64,000 bases of DNA from JAWSUT01 sp033549345 (GCA_033549345.1 JAWSUT010000010.1:1-64000); one strand, 5' to 3'. Shown: positions 33,949 through 42,909, numbered from the stretch's first letter. Notes: generated by a model not told the origin, from the letters alone. Program-made: numbers and translations.

Positions 33949-34431
33949 CTATCTAGCGCCGCTTAAATCAGGTGTCACAAGCAGGTTCAGGCCGTGTCCG
34001 GCGTCCCTGTGGCACTCCAGGCAGGACCTGTCTTCCCGGACCAGGTCATAGTGGTTAACGCTGCTGTTGCCAAGCGGTGTCGCCTGGGGGAAGTTTCTGT
34101 AGTCTCCCACATGGCAGCTAAAACAGTTTTGTTCAAATATTTTGGCCTGGATGGGCAGAGAATACTGGCGTGTAATTGTTTGGTAGAGGTAATTCAGCCC
34201 CCTTGACTTTGCTTCTATTTTACCGACAAAACCCCGCATTTCGTGGCAGTGAAGACAGTTAACATCATTGTGGGGAGAGGCTTCCCATGATTCAACATAG
34301 GGCTCGAGGAAATGGCAGCGGTTGCAAAACCGGGTCGGGTGAGACGTGACATAGTAGGTTGTCATAAACAACATGTAAAATACCAGAATTGCGCCGATAC
34401 CAAGCAAAGCAACAATCCAAGCTTTTTTCAT
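33949..34431 (-). CDS. NapC/NrfH-type tetraheme cytochrome c
   Basis: This 160-residue membrane-anchored cytochrome has one N-terminal helix (about residues 5-27) and four CXXCH heme motifs: CNRCH, CLHCH, CFSCH and CLECH. Proteins of the NapC/NrfH family take electrons from menaquinol and pass them to periplasmic-side reductases. No reductase gene is adjacent, so the partner may be elsewhere or a multi-purpose carrier. The ATG follows AAGGAA. The pentaheme lipoprotein at 12.8-14.1 kb is a possible but unproven partner. Confidence 0.9.
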   Translation of the reverse strand: MKKAWIVALLGIGAILVFYMLFMTTYYVTSHPTRFCNRCHFLEPYVESWEASPHNDVNCLHCHEMRGFVGKIEAKSRGLNYLYQTITRQYSLPIQAKIFEQNCFSCHVGDYRNFPQATPLGNSSVNHYDLVREDRSCLECHRDAGHGLNLLVTPDLSGAR

Positions 34432-34493
34432 TTGATCATTCCTTAGCCAGATTCTTTCTCACTTATCCTTTCCCCGGCAAAAGGAAAACATGC

Positions 34494-34519
34494 AAAAAAT
34501 ACCCTGCAAGCTTTACAGG
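34494..34519 (-). terminator. terminator of the DUF1287 gene
   Basis: CCCTGTA/TGCAGGG forms a stem followed by TATTTTTTG on the - strand, about 40 bases beyond the stop codon at 34559. Confidence 0.7.
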
Positions 34520-34558
34520 GCCTTATCATTGATTTTAAGCAGTCAGTGCTTACTCTCT

Positions 34559-35218
34559 TTACAGTCCGGCAGGGTAGCGGTAATGCCCGATTATCTCCCA
34601 GCGGAGCAGGCAATCTTCCTCTCTGGTTATTCCGCCGTTATGGATCACAAGCGGGATGCCTTTCCTGTTTTTTCTGTCGCTGATAACCCCGCAGTGGAGC
34701 CGCCCGTCGGGAAAACGCCAGTAGACAATATCACCCCACTGCCACTGGTCCGTGTGGCCTCTTACGTCCAGTGTAAGCGCCTGGCCAAATCTCTCAAAAT
34801 AGCGCATCTGGTTGGGCACCCGTCGATGGTCAATGTTACTGTCCGGTGCACCCAGGCCCCAGTTTTGGGGGTACAGCTCAAAATGATCCTTCATATCTTC
34901 GTGGATTCTCTCCTGCAGGTCAATACCCGCGTGACGTAATGCGCGAATAACCACATCGGTGCAGGCGCCGCGATCCGCCGGCACATCCCCACCCGGATAA
35001 CTGATTACAGCATACGCTGCATCGTAGGTGACTCTATCCTTCACTTCCCGGCGCGCGCCAAGCAGAATTAAGTCGGCAGTGGTTAATTCCTGTGGAGATT
35101 TTTCCTCCACTGGAGAGGGAATCCGCTCTGGCGCAGGCGCAAATACACTGCCCCGGAAATATAATATACTCAAGATAGCTGCTGTGAAAACGAGTAAAAC
35201 TATAACCCGCCTGACCAT
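34559..35218 (-). CDS. DUF1287 family membrane-anchored protein
   Basis: This 219-residue protein has an N-terminal signal anchor (about residues 2-20) and then a DUF1287 domain. Key segments are DRGACTDVVIRALRHAGIDLQ, NIDHRR.PN and HCGVISDR; the Cys and His residues could form a Cys-His hydrolase site, since the family is thought to resemble NlpC/P60 amidases. It may act on the cell wall outside the membrane (inference). ATG at 35218 follows AAAGGAG; an upstream in-frame start at 35299 lacks a site. Confidence 0.82.
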   Translation of the reverse strand: MVRRVIVLLVFTAAILSILYFRGSVFAPAPERIPSPVEEKSPQELTTADLILLGARREVKDRVTYDAAYAVISYPGGDVPADRGACTDVVIRALRHAGIDLQERIHEDMKDHFELYPQNWGLGAPDSNIDHRRVPNQMRYFERFGQALTLDVRGHTDQWQWGDIVYWRFPDGRLHCGVISDRKNRKGIPLVIHNGGITREEDCLLRWEIIGHYRYPAGL

Positions 35219-35442
35219 GAAAATCTCCTTTCCCCTGCTTACCTGATAGTGTATATTCCTCACAGACAGATACGTTTCCTTCGCCGTTACTTCTTTCACC
35301 GAAAAGAAACCGCCTTTTTCTTTGTAGACTCAGACATTTCTTACAGAAAAATTAACCCCGGGGTATAGAATTTGCCCGTCAGTAAATATTAGGTTATACT
35401 GGAAGAAACCTTTTAAAATAAACGTTTCAGGGGTGAATATAC

Positions 35443-36588
35443 ATGAAAAAGTCTCGTGAAGTGATGGGGCTGCCTGTGGTTGACCTCAGTGAAGGCAAAT
35501 CCCTCGGGCGCGTGTACAACCTTGTTGTCAATCCGGCTGCCCGCCGCGTGGAAGCGCTCGAAGTAGGGGAACGGACACTGCTCAAAGCCAAAACACAGCT
35601 TGTGCCGTTTGCCAAACTGCGCAGTATCGGCAGCGATGCGGTCACGATTACGGACAACGCAGCCATCGATGATGCCGATGAGCATCCGGAACTGGCTTCA
35701 TTTCTGGAAAGAAAACTGGTCGGATCGCGTATTGTCACAGTTGACGGCACGTCGGCCGGTATCGTAAGTGATTTTTCATTTGACCCGGCAAACGGGATTC
35801 TTGCTGATCTTTTCCTCTCCACGGGCCAGGGTCGCACACAGCTGATGCTGCCGGTCTCCTCGGTGGAAAACTTTGGCCGTGACTTTATCATTATTAAGGA
35901 AGACTACCTGGCGGAGGCCAGGGAAACGGATGCACCGCCTGTTCCTCCCTCAGGCCAGCAGATTGCCCACAGCCTGGAAGTGAAAGCCATTGAGTTTGCC
36001 ATCGGCCGGGAAGCAGGGCAGGATGTCCTGGATGGCAAAGGAGAACCGGTGGTCCGTAAAGGGCAAACTGTTACAACGGAAATCATCGACCTGGCACGGG
36101 AGAAAAACCGTCTTACCCAGGTATTGATTGCCGCCGGTGTCGGTGAACTGCTGGAAGGAATCGACTTCACCCGTGAAAAGTTGGATGCGGGCAGCAAGAG
36201 GCTGATTGACGCGTGGCATACACTGCGGGGCCGCTCACATGAATGGCTCTCACGCAGACTCGATGACGACCGCCCCAGCCCCACCGGCGAACTGCGGGAA
36301 CTCTGGTACCAACTGCAGGGCAAACTGGAGCAGGGCGGCCGTGAACTGGAAGAGCAGACCATGCAAAGCATGCGTAACTATGTTGTGGGCAAAACACTGG
36401 CCCACCCGGTTTATAGCCGGGAAGGCACCCTGCTGGCAGGACGCGGTGATATTGTCACTGAAATGGTCCGCGACAATGCCGAAGAAGCCGGACGCCTGCA
36501 GCAGTTGTTCCTCTCCGCTGCCGCCGCCGATGTGCAAATGGCGCTTGACCCGATTAAGAAACAGATTAAAGACATTTTAGGAGAATAA
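35443..36588 (+). CDS. PRC-barrel domain protein
   Basis: This 381-residue protein has two PRC-barrel domains: about residues 5-75 (GLPVVDLSEGKSLGRVYNLVV) and 88-155 (KLVGSRIVTVDGTSAGIVSDFSF). A long, mostly helical C-terminal part (about 175-381) contains two further short segments of GKTLAHPVYSREGTLLAGRGDIV type. PRC barrels serve as adaptor folds in RimM, photosynthetic reaction centre H subunit and YlmC-like sporulation proteins. I do not know this protein's job. ATG follows AGGGGTGA, and the gene is monocistronic. Confidence 0.8.
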   Translation: MKKSREVMGLPVVDLSEGKSLGRVYNLVVNPAARRVEALEVGERTLLKAKTQLVPFAKLRSIGSDAVTITDNAAIDDADEHPELASFLERKLVGSRIVTVDGTSAGIVSDFSFDPANGILADLFLSTGQGRTQLMLPVSSVENFGRDFIIIKEDYLAEARETDAPPVPPSGQQIAHSLEVKAIEFAIGREAGQDVLDGKGEPVVRKGQTVTTEIIDLAREKNRLTQVLIAAGVGELLEGIDFTREKLDAGSKRLIDAWHTLRGRSHEWLSRRLDDDRPSPTGELRELWYQLQGKLEQGGRELEEQTMQSMRNYVVGKTLAHPVYSREGTLLAGRGDIVTEMVRDNAEEAGRLQQLFLSAAAADVQMALDPIKKQIKDILGE

Positions 36589-36631
36589 CAACTTCCACAA
36601 TAATAGATAAGCGCTTCATACCCAACTCGTA

Positions 36632-36666
36632 AAAGGCATGCCGGGTAATCAGCCGGCATGCCTTTA
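36632..36666. terminator. terminator shared by PRC-barrel and thiC genes
   Basis: AAAGGCATGCCGG and CCGGCATGCCTTT form a 13-bp perfect stem with a 7-9 base loop between two converging genes. The T-runs are short on both sides. Confidence 0.75.
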
Positions 36667-36690
36667 TGTTCTTGCTGTCAACAGGCAGTA

Positions 36691-37989
36691 CTAACACGTC
36701 TCCGGGTCTGTCCCCAGGGCTTCAGCCACAACACGCATCGCACAAAACTCCCCGCACATGGAGCATTCTTTCCTGTCGTCGGGGTTTTTTTCTTTGCGTA
36801 CTGCTGCGGCGTGGGCCGGGTCCACTGAGAGCTCGATTTGCTTCTGCCAGTCCAGTGCCTTGCGTGCTTTGGCCATGGACAGGTCCCATTCAAGCGCACC
36901 GGGGACCCCTTTGGCAATATCGGCAGCATGGGCGGCGATACGGCTGGCCATGATGCCGTCACGCACATCTTTGGCATCCGGCAGGCCTAAATGCTCAGCC
37001 GGTGTCACATAACAGAGGAAATCTGCGCCGGCCCAGGCGGCAAGTGCGCCGCCAATGGCGGATGTAATATGGTCATATCCCGGTGCCACGTCTGTGACAA
37101 GCGGCCCAAGGACGTAGAAAGGTGCTCCTTTGCAGAGCGATTTCTGCAGCTCCACATTGGCCCGGACCTGGTGCAGCGGGACATGCCCCGGGCCTTCCAC
37201 CATCACCTGCACACCACGCTCCCAGGCGCGTTCCACCAACTCGCCCAGCACAAGCAGTTCCTGGACCTGCGGTCCGTCAGTGGCATCGGCCAGACAGCCG
37301 GGGCGCAGCCCGTCACCCAGGCTCAGCGTTACATCGTAGCGCAGTGCAATGTCGAGAAGCTCGTCATAACGTTCATATAGCGGGTTCTCCACATCATGAT
37401 GGAGCATCCAGCCTGTCAGAAAGGCACCGCCCCGGCTGACAATATCGGCCACACGGCGGCGTTTGCGCAGCGTATCCACCACCTGGCGTGTCACGCCGCA
37501 GTGAACGGTAATAAAATCCACGCCGTCGGCGCACTGTTCCTCGATGACGTCAAAAAGGTCGTCGGCGGTCAGCTTAACCATTGCGCCATAGCGCGCGTTG
37601 GCATCTGCCGTAGCCTGATAGACCGGGACTGTGCCCACAGGCAGGGGAGATGCAGCCAGCATCCGGCGGCGGGTGTCTGTAATATTCGGGCCGGTGGATA
37701 AATCCATTACCGCGTCGGCGCCGGCATCCACCACCTGACGCAGTTTTGCCAGTTCCGCATCCGGGTCGGGAAAGTCTGTGGATGTACCGATATTGGCGTT
37801 AACTTTTGTACGCATACCCTGCCCGATAGCGCAGGGCTCAAGAGATTTGTGATTGATATTGGCCGGGATGACGATTGTGCCATCAGCAAGCCGGGCTCTG
37901 ATTAGCTCGGGAGAAACCCCTTCCCGCTTTGCCGCTCTCTCCATTTCCCGGGTGATAACATGTTGCCTTGCTTTAATTAATTGCGTCAA
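36691..37989 (-). CDS. thiC: phosphomethylpyrimidine synthase ThiC
   Basis: ThiC is a radical SAM enzyme that rearranges aminoimidazole ribotide to the pyrimidine part of thiamine. The 432-residue protein is the short form of Clostridia and lacks the N-terminal domain of the E. coli enzyme. The C-terminal cluster motif CSMCGEFCAMR (CX2CX4C) is intact, as is GTVPVYQA. It appears to use TTG after AAAGGGCG. It is the last gene of thiM-thiW-thiC. Confidence 0.96.
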   Translation of the reverse strand: MTQLIKARQHVITREMERAAKREGVSPELIRARLADGTIVIPANINHKSLEPCAIGQGMRTKVNANIGTSTDFPDPDAELAKLRQVVDAGADAVMDLSTGPNITDTRRRMLAASPLPVGTVPVYQATADANARYGAMVKLTADDLFDVIEEQCADGVDFITVHCGVTRQVVDTLRKRRRVADIVSRGGAFLTGWMLHHDVENPLYERYDELLDIALRYDVTLSLGDGLRPGCLADATDGPQVQELLVLGELVERAWERGVQVMVEGPGHVPLHQVRANVELQKSLCKGAPFYVLGPLVTDVAPGYDHITSAIGGALAAWAGADFLCYVTPAEHLGLPDAKDVRDGIMASRIAAHAADIAKGVPGALEWDLSMAKARKALDWQKQIELSVDPAHAAAVRKEKNPDDRKECSMCGEFCAMRVVAEALGTDPETC

Positions 37990-37995
37990 ATTGAT

Positions 37996-38484
37996 CTACG
38001 CCCTTTCGGTTTTTTTTTGCCACGCGGCAGAGGCAACACGCAGCACAATCAGTCCTGCCACGGCGCCCGCCACAGAGCTTAGGGTAAACGGGACAATAAA
38101 GGTGAAGGCCAAAACATCGAGACCCAAAATAAAGCGGGCCAGCGGAAAAGCGGCCAGGCCGCCCAGCACACCGGTACCAAACACTTCACCGATGGCGGCA
38201 GCGTATTGCCTGCCTGTGGCCCGGTAAGCCAGGCCTGCCACAAGCGCACCGATCATACCGCCGGGAAACGCCAGGGGTGAACCGGTTTGCAGGGCGTTGC
38301 GCAGGACAGCCACACAAAAAGCAACAATTACGGCCGGGCCGGGCCCAAACAAAACGGCGGCCAAAACATTGATGGCATGCTGTACCGGAAAAATCCGGGC
38401 TCCGGCCAGCGGGATAGAGGAAACGCCGGCCACAGTACCCATGGCGATAAGCAGTGCCATTCCAGTCAGCGTTCGTGTCTTCAT
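37996..38484 (-). CDS. thiW: ThiW, substrate-binding component of an ECF thiazole transporter
   Basis: This 162-residue membrane protein has about five or six helices. The N-terminal ALLIAMGTVAGVSSIPLAGARIFPVQHAINVLAAVL and FPGGMIGALVAG segments match ThiW, a predicted S component for hydroxyethylthiazole uptake by energy-coupling factor transporters. Its ATG overlaps the thiM stop codon (TAATG). Cotranscription with thiM, which phosphorylates hydroxyethylthiazole, supports thiazole as its substrate. The energising module is not in the window. Confidence 0.9.
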   Translation of the reverse strand: MKTRTLTGMALLIAMGTVAGVSSIPLAGARIFPVQHAINVLAAVLFGPGPAVIVAFCVAVLRNALQTGSPLAFPGGMIGALVAGLAYRATGRQYAAAIGEVFGTGVLGGLAAFPLARFILGLDVLAFTFIVPFTLSSVAGAVAGLIVLRVASAAWQKKTERA

Positions 38485-39284
38485 TAGTCAATCATCCTTT
38501 CTGTGATTTTTTGCCTGGATTCCACCGTTTCGGCAGACAGGGAAAAGAGTTCATCAAAGAGTGCAACGCGAAATGCGGCCGGGGCTTGTGTCCTGAGGGA
38601 CGCAAGTTCTGCCGCCACTCCAAAAATTGTCAGTGCGGCAACGGCAGCCCGGAGGCCGTCTTTTTCCACGGCGGCAAAACAGCCGGCAAGGGAGGCGGAC
38701 ATGCAGCCTGTGCCTACCACAGAGCCCATCAGCGGATGCCCGTTTTTTATTTCCACAAGGCGCACACCGTCGGTCACCCGATCCACCGGGCCGGTAACGG
38801 CCACAGCAGCGCCGGTGGCTTGTGCCAGTGAAGCCGCCAGGGTAGACACATCTCCGGAGACGGCTATGGATTCCACGCCTTTGATTTCTGCGGCACCGCC
38901 GGCCAAAACGGCAATCTCCGCCGCATTCCCTTTAATGATACCGATGCGCAGTTTGGCAAGAAGCCGCTTTGCGCTTTCTGAGCGCAGAGCGGTGGCGCCG
39001 GCCCCCACGGGATCCAGTACAATGGGTATCCCCAGTTCATTGGCGCGGCGGCCAGCTTTGAGCATCGCGTCAACCTGTGCCGGTGCCAGAGTGCCGATAT
39101 TTAAGACCAGGGCACCGGCGTGGCCAACCATTTCCTCCACCTCTTCGGGCGCGTGGGCCATAATCGGCAGGGCTCCGGCCACCAGGGTGATATTGGCACA
39201 TTCATTGACTGTGACCATATTGGTAATATGGTGGATAAGCGGCTTTTTTTGTCGCAGTACATCTAAAAGCAATGCGGGTTTCAT
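38484..39284 (-). CDS. thiM: hydroxyethylthiazole kinase
   Basis: This 266-residue ribokinase-like enzyme phosphorylates salvaged hydroxyethylthiazole for thiamine synthesis. Diagnostic segments are HHITNMVTVNECANITL near the N-terminus, DPVGAGAT near residue 95 and the active-site loop GSVVGTGCMSASLAGCF near 205. ATG follows AAAGGAGG, 16 bases after the riboswitch terminator. It starts the TPP-controlled operon with thiW and thiC. Confidence 0.95.
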   Translation of the reverse strand: MKPALLLDVLRQKKPLIHHITNMVTVNECANITLVAGALPIMAHAPEEVEEMVGHAGALVLNIGTLAPAQVDAMLKAGRRANELGIPIVLDPVGAGATALRSESAKRLLAKLRIGIIKGNAAEIAVLAGGAAEIKGVESIAVSGDVSTLAASLAQATGAAVAVTGPVDRVTDGVRLVEIKNGHPLMGSVVGTGCMSASLAGCFAAVEKDGLRAAVAALTIFGVAAELASLRTQAPAAFRVALFDELFSLSAETVESRQKITERMID

Positions 39285-39299
39285 GTATTTCCTCCTTTA

Positions 39300-39335
39300 A
39301 AAAATAATCAGCCGTGGACCGATGGTCCACGGCTG
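39300..39335 (-). terminator. riboswitch-controlled terminator before thiM
   Basis: CAGCCGTGGACC and GGTCCACGGCTG form a 12-bp perfect stem followed by ATTATTTTTT on the - strand, ending just before the thiM ribosome site. It is the probable expression platform of the TPP riboswitch. Confidence 0.88.
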
Positions 39336-39358
39336 CCCAAAAGCTGCTCGTTAAACGG

Positions 39359-39453
39359 TCCTTCCCTACGCTGGTATAATCCATCTCAGGTTCGAAGGGT
39401 TGACCGGGTTTTGCGCCCCTGTCTCTCAGCCTGTGCTTACAGGCACCCCCAGG
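39359..39453 (-). ncRNA. TPP (THI element) riboswitch
   Basis: On the - strand the conserved elements appear in order: GGGGTGCC, GCTGAGA, ACCC, GAACCTGA, GGATTATACCAGCGTAGGGA. Together they match the thiamine pyrophosphate aptamer. TPP binding should favour the terminator at 39300-39335 and stop transcription of thiM-thiW-thiC. Confidence 0.95.
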
Positions 39454-39484
39454 TAATTCAGGTATTTAGTTGTCTACTTCTATT

Positions 39485-40594
39485 TTAGCCAATGGCCCCT
39501 TCTTCTGTCAAGACCTCTTCGAGTGCTGCGATAAAGCGCCGGTTTTGTTCCGGTGTGCCAATGGTGACACGGATCACGTCCGGTGCACCGAAAATATCTC
39601 CGGTGCGGACAATGATGCCGCGTCGGAGCAGTTTGGCAAAGACCTTCTGGCAGTCCGCTTTAATTTGCACCCAGATAAAATTAGCGTGGGTGGGCGCAAA
39701 GGGAAGTCCGAGACGGTTAAACTCTCCGCCCAAAAAAGTTTTGCCTTCTTCATTCATCTCACGGCTTTTTATTACATGCTCGCTGTCACCAAGGGCGGCC
39801 AGTGCGGCTGCCTGGGCCAGCATATTAACATTAAAGGGTTCCCGGACCCGGTTTAGCATCCCCAAAAGTTCCGGCTTGGTCACACCATAGCCGATGCGCA
39901 GGCCGGCCAGGCCGTATATTTTGGAAAAAGTACGTAAAACAATCACATCACGGCCGCTGTGGACGTAGTCCAGTGTCTGTGGATAATCTTCGTCGGTAAC
40001 ATACTCGTAATACGCTTCATCAAAGACGGTAATCACACCCTGAGGCAGCTTGTTTAAAAACGCATCAACTTCCGCTCTGCCCACTTTCGTTCCCGTGGGA
40101 TTATTCGGATTGCAGACAAAAACCAGTTTTGTCTTCTCCGTAACAGCGGTAGCCATGGCCTCCAGGTCGTGTGTCAGGTTTTTGGTCGGGACAGGCACAG
40201 TTCGCCCACCCATAATTTTCACGGCAAAATCATATTCGGAAAATGAAGGGTCTGCTACGATTGCTTCTTCCCCCTCATCCAGAAACGCTTCGGCTATCAG
40301 TTTGATGATTTCATCGGAGCCGTTGCCGACAATGAGATTGGCGGGCGTGACACCGAGAAAGTCCGACAGCGCGTTTTTTAGGTAGTAGCAGTTGCCGTCG
40401 GGATATGTGGCCACTTTTCCGGCCATTTCTTTTAATACCGCAACGGAAGATGGTGCCGGCCCCAGTGGGTTTTCATTGGAAGCCAGCTTAATCACACCGG
40501 AAATGCCCAGTTCCCGCTCCACTTCCTCCACGGGTTTGCCGGGTACATACGGTTTAATGGACAGAATTTGCTCTCTGTGCAGTTTCTTAGTCAT
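39485..40594 (-). CDS. hisC: histidinol-phosphate aminotransferase
   Basis: This 369-residue PLP enzyme of aminotransferase class I/II has KLASNENPLGPAPS at the N-terminus, VCNPNNPTGT, FDEAYYEY and the lysine region LRTFSKIYGLAGLRIGYG expected for HisC. It converts imidazole-acetol phosphate and glutamate to histidinol phosphate, and HisC-like enzymes can also act on aromatic keto acids. It starts 12 bases after the phenylacetate-CoA ligase gene rather than in a his operon, so an aromatic amino acid role is possible. Confidence 0.88.
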   Translation of the reverse strand: MTKKLHREQILSIKPYVPGKPVEEVERELGISGVIKLASNENPLGPAPSSVAVLKEMAGKVATYPDGNCYYLKNALSDFLGVTPANLIVGNGSDEIIKLIAEAFLDEGEEAIVADPSFSEYDFAVKIMGGRTVPVPTKNLTHDLEAMATAVTEKTKLVFVCNPNNPTGTKVGRAEVDAFLNKLPQGVITVFDEAYYEYVTDEDYPQTLDYVHSGRDVIVLRTFSKIYGLAGLRIGYGVTKPELLGMLNRVREPFNVNMLAQAAALAALGDSEHVIKSREMNEEGKTFLGGEFNRLGLPFAPTHANFIWVQIKADCQKVFAKLLRRGIIVRTGDIFGAPDVIRVTIGTPEQNRRFIAALEEVLTEEGAIG

Positions 40595-40606
40595 TCAACG
40601 GCCTCC

Positions 40607-41905
40607 TTAGATCTGGCGTTTATCAATAACGCGTTTGGCTTTTCCTTCACTGCGCGGGATGGTTTTTGGCTCTACCAGACGAATCTTGGCGCTGATGCCC
40701 AAAATGGAGTCGATCTGAGAATGAATTTTCTTTTCCAGCTCTTCAAGCCGCTTCACTTTATCGGAGAACATTCTCTCGGAGACTTCCACCTGAATTTCCA
40801 GCATATCCAGGCTCCCCTGGCGGGTGACCACCAGTTGGTAGTGGGGTTCCGTTTCACCAATTTCCAGCAGGACACTTTCCACCTGGGTCGGGAACACATT
40901 GACACCGCGGACGATAATCATATCATCACTGCGGCCGGTCACTTTTTCCATGCGCACATGCGTCCGCCCGCAAACACACGGTTCGGGATGCAGGATGGTG
41001 ATGTCGCGGGTCCGGTAGCGTATCACAGGCAGTGCCTCTTTGGTAATTGTGGTCAGGACCAGTTCCCCTTTTTCACCGTAGGGCAGCACTTCGCCTGTGC
41101 CCGGGTCGATGATTTCGGGGATAAAATGATCTTCAAAGATATGCAGGCCGCACTTTTCCTCGCATTCAATGGCCACACCCGGCCCGATAATTTCACTGAG
41201 GCCATAGATATCAATGGCGACAATACCCAGGCGGTCCTCAATCTGCTTGCGCATATTTTCCGACCAGGGCTCAGCGCCAAAGATACCGCCTTTGAGCTTG
41301 AAGTCATCCTTGGTCAGTCCCATCTCTTCAATCACTTCGGCGATGAACAGTGCGTAGCTTGGTGTGCAGGTCAGGATGTTGGTGCCAAAGTCCTTCATAA
41401 CCATGACCTGGCGTTGTGTATTACCACCGGAAATGGGGATAACAGCAGCCCCCACCAGTTCGGCACCGTAATGAACACCGAGCCCTCCGGTAAAGAGCCC
41501 GTATCCATAGGCATTTTGCACCACGGAGTTGCGGGTGGTGCCGGCGCTGACAAGCGAGCGGGCCATCAGTTCCGACCAAGTTGCCAGATCGTTGCGCGTA
41601 TAGCCCACCACCGTAGGTTTACCCGTTGTCCCGGACGATGAATGATAGCGTACAATTTCATTTTGCGGTACGGTAAAAAGCCCAAAGGGATAGTTGTCCC
41701 GAAAGTCCTGTTTTACCGTAAACGGCAACCTGGACAGATCATCCAGGCTCCGGATATCACCCGGCTCGATTCCTTCAGCCTGAAAGACGCGACGGTAATG
41801 GGGGACGCTGTTAAATACCCGTTCTACCGTCTTGCCCAAGCGCCGAAGCTGCATTTCCTGCAGCCTGTCTCTCGACATGCATTCCGATTCGCGATTCCAA
41901 TACAA
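40607..41905 (-). CDS. paaK: phenylacetate-CoA ligase
   Basis: This 432-residue adenylate-forming ligase activates phenylacetate (or an arylacetate) with ATP and CoA. It has the nucleotide loop YHSSSGTTGKPTVVGYT near residue 85, DIYGLSEIIGPG and the C-terminal GRSDDMIIVRGVNVFP. The TTG at 41905 follows GAGGAGG and gives the standard MYWNRESE-type start; a longer frame exists but overlaps that site. With hisC behind it, it may belong to oxidative aromatic amino acid breakdown via indolepyruvate-type oxidoreductases (inference). Confidence 0.92.
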   Translation of the reverse strand: MYWNRESECMSRDRLQEMQLRRLGKTVERVFNSVPHYRRVFQAEGIEPGDIRSLDDLSRLPFTVKQDFRDNYPFGLFTVPQNEIVRYHSSSGTTGKPTVVGYTRNDLATWSELMARSLVSAGTTRNSVVQNAYGYGLFTGGLGVHYGAELVGAAVIPISGGNTQRQVMVMKDFGTNILTCTPSYALFIAEVIEEMGLTKDDFKLKGGIFGAEPWSENMRKQIEDRLGIVAIDIYGLSEIIGPGVAIECEEKCGLHIFEDHFIPEIIDPGTGEVLPYGEKGELVLTTITKEALPVIRYRTRDITILHPEPCVCGRTHVRMEKVTGRSDDMIIVRGVNVFPTQVESVLLEIGETEPHYQLVVTRQGSLDMLEIQVEVSERMFSDKVKRLEELEKKIHSQIDSILGISAKIRLVEPKTIPRSEGKAKRVIDKRQI

Positions 41906-42083
41906 GGCCAAGCCCTCCTCAACATTATTCCACAAGCTCTTTGGTTATAAAGCCAAGAATTTCGACAACAGTACGGCAATCTCCTGCCAATGTGGTAAAA
42001 TCGCTGCAAAATCAGCGATTTGATGCGCGCAAGTCATAACCGTAAAAGAAGGGGAATACCCATGTAGTAAGGTTTAGAGGAGA

Positions 42084-42111
42084 GTTAGGTTAATAAAGTG
42101 AACCTGACCCC
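42084..42111. repeat. REP-like half element with GAACCTGACCCC core
   Basis: GTTAGGTT and AACCTGAC form an imperfect stem around AATAAAGTG, with the CCC tail of the core just beyond. It lies immediately upstream of the deacetylase ribosome site. Its core resembles the GACAGGTTCC core of the 33-bp REP family with one block changed. Confidence 0.45.
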
Positions 42112-42132
42112 AAGTGAGGAGGTTGGTTTGTG

Positions 42133-42909
42133 ATGATTACCAGTGTGGTAATATCGAAAAGGACGCGGCTGCTCTTTGTTCTTGTGCTGGTCGCTTTGGT
42201 GGCGGCAGCCGGGCTGCGTTTTGTTTGGCCCGCAGGGGATGCCAGTGCTGTAGCCGGGAAGAAGCGGCTGTTGCCTATTTATTATGTGGATACGGCGGAG
42301 AAAAAAATCGCTATTTCCTTTGACGCCTCCTGGGGCGCGGAGTTTACCCCCCGGATTCTGGATATTCTACGCGAGCATGAAATCAAGACCACATTTTTCC
42401 TCACCGGATTCTGGATTGAGAAATACCCGGATATGGTAAAAAAAATCGTGGCCGAAGGCCACGAATTAGGCAATCATACCTGGACACATCCACACCTTAA
42501 TACCCTGGAGAAAGAATCTATCAAAAATGAACTGGAACGGGTCCATGCGGCGCTAACAGATCTGTCGGGAACCGAACCGAAACTCTTTCGCCCGCCGTTT
42601 GGTGAATACAGTGATAAAGTGATTGAAGCAGCCGATGAACTCGGCTACCAGACAATCCAGTGGAGTGTGGATTCCCTGGATTGGAAAGACCTGAGCGAAC
42701 AAACCATAATTGAGCGGGTGAACGAGAAGATGCACCCGGGCGCTATTGTGCTCTTTCATAACAATGGCCGTTACACGGCGGACGCACTTCCGGAGATTAT
42801 CGCCTATGCCAAAGAAAACGGCTATGAAATCGTCCGGATATCAGAACTTTTGTATCAGGATAATTTTTATATTGACAGCAGTGACGGCGCACAGCGCAGG
42901 AAAAACTAA
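42133..42909 (+). CDS. PdaB-like polysaccharide deacetylase
   Basis: This 258-residue protein has an N-terminal membrane segment (about residues 11-30) and a NodB domain. The catalytic motif is the FDASWG variant used by the sporulation deacetylase PdaB/YbaN in place of FDDG; HTWTHPHL (metal His) and RPPFGEYS follow. It probably deacetylates cortex or cell-wall peptidoglycan during sporulation. ATG at 42133 follows GAGGAGG. Its end overlaps the converging spoIIP gene by four bases. Confidence 0.87.
   Translation: MITSVVISKRTRLLFVLVLVALVAAAGLRFVWPAGDASAVAGKKRLLPIYYVDTAEKKIAISFDASWGAEFTPRILDILREHEIKTTFFLTGFWIEKYPDMVKKIVAEGHELGNHTWTHPHLNTLEKESIKNELERVHAALTDLSGTEPKLFRPPFGEYSDKVIEAADELGYQTIQWSVDSLDWKDLSEQTIIERVNEKMHPGAIVLFHNNGRYTADALPEIIAYAKENGYEIVRISELLYQDNFYIDSSDGAQRRKN

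Noticed and set aside
38503..39300. 265-residue + strand frame antisense to thiM
   Set aside because: thiM is well conserved and riboswitch-controlled on the - strand; the frame's composition is typical of a GC-rich shadow.
40568..41641. 357-residue + strand frame antisense to paaK
   Set aside because: It mirrors a clear phenylacetate-CoA ligase gene and shows no domain of its own.
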